Below, piece after piece: positions 34,001 through 35,509 of a stretch of 35,509 bases of DNA (its first letter is position 1; each line of letters starts with the position of its first letter). The position numbers and the translations under genes were made by a program. The DNA is from Bacillota bacterium (lineage in GTDB: Bacteria; Bacillota; Clostridia; Christensenellales; Aristaeellaceae): the NCBI GenBank assembly GCA_023413135.1, contig JAEZQK010000070.1:1-35509 (forward strand). The letters are read 5' to 3'. Below the pieces are notes generated by a model. The model saw nothing but the letters and a program-made list of their open reading frames with translations. It did not search any database and was not told the origin of the DNA.

Positions 34001-35314
34001 AGGCTGCGATCCCTGATCGCCGCGATGGAAGCAAAACACAATATCAAAAAGCATGAAGCCTCCTTACTGCCGTCAAAAGCCATGCCAACGCTTTTCACAA
34101 GGGAGATGCGAAAAAGTCACACTATTCTTGCACCCCAGATGGCGCCGATCCATTTTGAACTGATCCAGGAAGCGGTTCGTTCCGAAGGGTATCAAATGGT
34201 GGTGCTTCCCGCCGCGGAAAAAGCGGATATAGAGGAGGGCTTAAAGTATGTGAACAACGATTCCTGCTATCCCTCCATCATCATCATCGGACAAATCCTG
34301 AAAGCATTGCAGTCGGGAGCATATGACCCAAACCATACCGCCATCCTCATGAGCCAGACCTCAGGCCCCTGCAGGTTTAGCAACTATGTGGCGCTTTTGA
34401 AAAAGGCGCTTACGGCCGCAGGTTTTGAACATATCCCCGTCATTTCCTTAAACATGGCGGATTTAAGAAGGAACCCCGGATTCAAGGTGACTGTTTCCTT
34501 CGCCAGAAAGGTGACCATGGCCATCGTATACGGCGATCTGCTCATGAAGGTTTTGCTGAAGACCCGCCCTTATGAAATGGAACCGGGGGCATCCGACAAT
34601 CTTTTTGCGCAGTGGATGGTCAGGTGCAAACTCCTCCTGCGTTCGGGAGATCATCATGCCTTCCGGGACAGCCTTCGGCTGATTGTAATGGATTTTGATA
34701 AGGTACCGGTTTGGGAGCAAAAAAAGCCGCGGGTAGGTTTGGTCGGTGAAATCTACGTGAAATACAATCCGACAGCCAACAATAACATGATAGCTTTCAT
34801 TGAGGAAGCCGGAGCCGAAATGGTCATACCGGGGCTCATGGAGTTTTTCCTGTATTGCGCATACGGAGGAGAATCGAATTTCCGGTATCTTGCCGGCAGC
34901 CGGGCCCGGCGAGCCATGGGCGTCTTTTTTGTCAGATATATTGAGCATTACCACAACGATATGCGCCTGGCGCTCAATGGCAGCAAAAGGTTCAGGGCCC
35001 CCGCAACCGTTGATGAAATGGCCGGGAAGATCAATTCCATCCTTTCCCCGTGCAACCGTTCCGGGGAGGGCTGGCTTCTCACTGCCGAAATGGTGGATTT
35101 GATTGAAGAAGGAGCACACAACATCATCTGCATGCAGCCTTTCGCCTGCCTTCCCAATCACATTTCGGGCAAGGGGATGATCAAGGTGCTCAAGGAACGC
35201 TATCCCCAAACCAATGTCGTGACGGTGGACTACGATCCGGGTACCAGCGAGGTCAATCAAATCAACCGGATCACGCTGATGCTGGAAAAAGCAAAGGAAA
35301 GATTGAAGACATAA
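31037..35314 (+). CDS. Acyl-CoA dehydratase activase / dehydratase-like single-chain protein
   Basis: This is a giant cytoplasmic protein of about 1425 aa. Residues are numbered from the GTG at 31052. It has two tandem activase (BadF/BcrA) ATPase domains, each beginning with DVGSTT (about 16 and 336), with cluster cysteines C131 and C170 in the first and C457 and C496 in the second. From about 610 a DUF2229-type region follows (RCGGCMNHC, DTACYPAK). A C-terminal part (about 870-1400) has HgdB/HgdC-like blocks (FGCGPDS, NNDSCYPS, TSGPCRFSNY). Activases fire ATP-driven electrons into 2-hydroxyacyl-CoA dehydratases. Here all parts are fused and no separate dehydratase subunit is adjacent, so the reaction is unknown. 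The SD TAAGGAGG is 8 nt from a CTG at 31037 but 23 nt from the GTG, so CTG is the preferred start. Confidence 0.88.
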   Translation: MSLEPVKSNDANDSIFHLGIDVGSTTIKLAVLNQGDTLLDSSYSRHYADLWTTLQKLISELYDGFGDAPVAVTVTGSGGLSISERLDLPFIQEVIAGSKAIERFNPDVKTIIELGGEDAKLTFLENGADLRMNGICAGGTGAFIDQMAVLLKTDAAGLNTLAENCNTIYPIAARCGVFAKTDIQALLNDGARKEDIAASIFQAVVHQTIGGLACGRKIQGKVAFLGGPLHFLPQLRLKFQETLRLNDDEMIVPEKAESYVAIGAALCTGMQGGSHADETELSFKQLLGKIKAAQKSQGHIARLEPLFVSDDAYRCFQARHAQLKVKRKPLAAHQGKCFLGLDVGSTTCKAALIDEEGALLFSYYGNNDGSPLLNAAKMLKEVYARLPAQAEISYSAVTGYGENLIKAAFSCDMGEVETVAHLNASEHFLPGVELILDIGGQDMKCIKVRDGMIDSVLLNEACSSGCGSFIETFAKSLDLTTQAFVRKGIEASSPVDLGSRCTVFMNSKVKQAQKEGISVGDISAGLCYSVIKNALYKVMKVKHPSELGNRIMVQGGTFLNDAVLRSLEMITGKEVVRPDIAGFMGAFGAALLAKYSFREGIKSSLIPAAQLDIFSVETKTARCGGCMNHCLLTVNVFNDGRKFITGNRCEKGAGLSRPNPIPNLFEYKYRRLFEYQPLPMEKATRGVIGIPRVLNMYENYPFWFTFFTTLGFRVELSPASSRKLYESGVDTVSSDTACYPAKLVHGHILALIKQNIKHIFYPCIPKEHAEVRSADNHYNCPMVISYPEVIRANMDVLRENGVRFHQPFLPYHVKDGLVQRLLEEFREFHLSSKEVKHAIELALIEDQRFKEDIRKKGEEALRWLNETGHLGIVLSGRPYHLDPEVNHGIPNLLTSLEMAVLTEDSVAHLGNAERPLRVRDQWMYHSRLYQAADFVSRQENLELVQLNSFGCGPDSIASDQAQEILQRQGKPYTMIKIDEACNLGAIRIRLRSLIAAMEAKHNIKKHEASLLPSKAMPTLFTREMRKSHTILAPQMAPIHFELIQEAVRSEGYQMVVLPAAEKADIEEGLKYVNNDSCYPSIIIIGQILKALQSGAYDPNHTAILMSQTSGPCRFSNYVALLKKALTAAGFEHIPVISLNMADLRRNPGFKVTVSFARKVTMAIVYGDLLMKVLLKTRPYEMEPGASDNLFAQWMVRCKLLLRSGDHHAFRDSLRLIVMDFDKVPVWEQKKPRVGLVGEIYVKYNPTANNNMIAFIEEAGAEMVIPGLMEFFLYCAYGGESNFRYLAGSRARRAMGVFFVRYIEHYHNDMRLALNGSKRFRAPATVDEMAGKINSILSPCNRSGEGWLLTAEMVDLIEEGAHNIICMQPFACLPNHISGKGMIKVLKERYPQTNVVTVDYDPGTSEVNQINRITLMLEKAKERLKT

Positions 35315-35366
35315 GGCTTTTGAATACAAACCGTCAAGCTAAAGCGGGCGATTCATAATCGTCCGT

Positions 35367-35425
35367 CTGGCTCAATCGGCGTGCTGCTGCGCTGCCGCTT
35401 GCATCGCTTGTTTCGCCGGCCTCCT
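35367..35425 (+). repeat. Dispersed repeat, tandem copy 1
   Basis: This 59-bp unit starts CTGGCTCAATCG and ends TTTCGCCGGCCTCCT. It is about 86% identical to copy 2, which begins 22 bases downstream, and similar to 17023-17070 on the other strand. Read in one frame it gives LNRRAAALPLASLVSPAS. There is no ribosome-binding site or clear start, so it is not called a gene. Confidence 0.65.
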
Positions 35426-35447
35426 TCATCTCGCTTCATCCCTCCAT

Positions 35448-35506
35448 CTGGCTCAATCGTCGCACTGCTTCGCTACCGCTCGCATTGCTTGTTTCGCCAG
35501 CCTCCT
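35448..35506 (+). repeat. Dispersed repeat, tandem copy 2
   Basis: This unit starts CTGGCTCAATCG, ends TTTCGCCAGCCTCCT and runs to the window edge. It differs from copy 1 at about 8 of 59 positions. In the same frame it reads LNRRTASLPLALLVSPAS. Further copies may lie just beyond the window. Confidence 0.65.
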
Positions 35507-35509
35507 CCA

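Noticed and set aside
35344..35365. Hairpin GGGCGATT / AATCGTCC after the activase gene as a terminator
   Set aside because: The stem is imperfect and no T run follows, so termination here is not supported.
1..35509. CRISPR arrays, tRNA/rRNA genes, riboswitches or prophage genes
   Set aside because: No regularly spaced repeats, cloverleaf sequences, known riboswitch cores or phage proteins were recognised on reading both strands. Small or diverged RNAs could still be missed.

Overview
The window looks like chromosomal DNA from an anaerobic, probably motile member of the Clostridia (Bacillota), of moderate-to-high GC for that class. The exact order is not resolved from this sequence. The evidence is strong Shine-Dalgarno (SD) sites, GTG/TTG starts, a YesM/YesN-type two-component pair, a large single-chain acyl-CoA dehydratase activase/dehydratase protein, a bacteriohemerythrin-CheX pair, and a DUF5685-like/DnaJ/zinc-ribbon cluster. 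No rRNA, tRNA, CRISPR array, transposase or phage gene was seen.

Layout. (1) 334-4884 (+): a complete CUT1-type carbohydrate or polyol ABC importer (ATPase, two permeases, binding protein) with a promoter and a terminator. (2) 4885-5617: a gene-free stretch with three GC-rich or palindromic repeats. (3) 5618-7896: a sn-glycerol-1-phosphate dehydrogenase-like enzyme (-), divergent from a DeoR/GlpR-type repressor (+). (4) 16656-7996 (-): an arabinoside module with a YesN response regulator, a YesM histidine kinase, a CUT1 binding protein, two permeases and a GH127/GH146-type beta-L-arabinofuranosidase. It has no ATPase of its own. (5) 16657-17165: a gene-free stretch with a long hairpin and one copy of a repeat that recurs twice at the right end of the window. 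(6) 24872-17166 (-): a peptide importer (DppBCADF order) ending in a translationally coupled, cytoplasmic gamma-glutamyltransferase-like hydrolase. Its last ATPase carries an unusual insertion of about 190 residues. (7) 25003-26199 (+): a split chromate-transporter pair behind a near-consensus sigma-A promoter. (8) 26287-27104 (-): a LUD-domain protein behind the remnant of another gene. (9) 27176-28546 (+): a small conserved-type protein, then bacteriohemerythrin and CheX. (10) 30771-28717 (-): DUF5685-like, DnaJ and zinc-ribbon membrane protein. (11) 31037-35314 (+): a giant activase/dehydratase protein, followed by repeats.

How the genes work together. The first and second CUT1 systems probably share the ATPase encoded at 424-1479. 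The arabinoside module senses a sugar outside the cell (YesM/YesN), imports oligosaccharide and cleaves it in the cytoplasm. The Dpp-GGT operon suggests import of gamma-glutamyl peptides followed by internal hydrolysis. Hairpins lie next to the binding-protein genes of both polycistronic importers on the minus strand, as expected where one cistron of an mRNA is stabilised or its readthrough is limited.

The most novel-looking parts are the DUF5685-DnaJ-zinc-ribbon cluster (the DUF5685-like protein has two Asp-rich motifs that recall squalene/phytoene synthases), the insertion in the peptide ATPase, the GGT-coupled transporter, and a dispersed repeat whose copies differ largely in a codon-like pattern.
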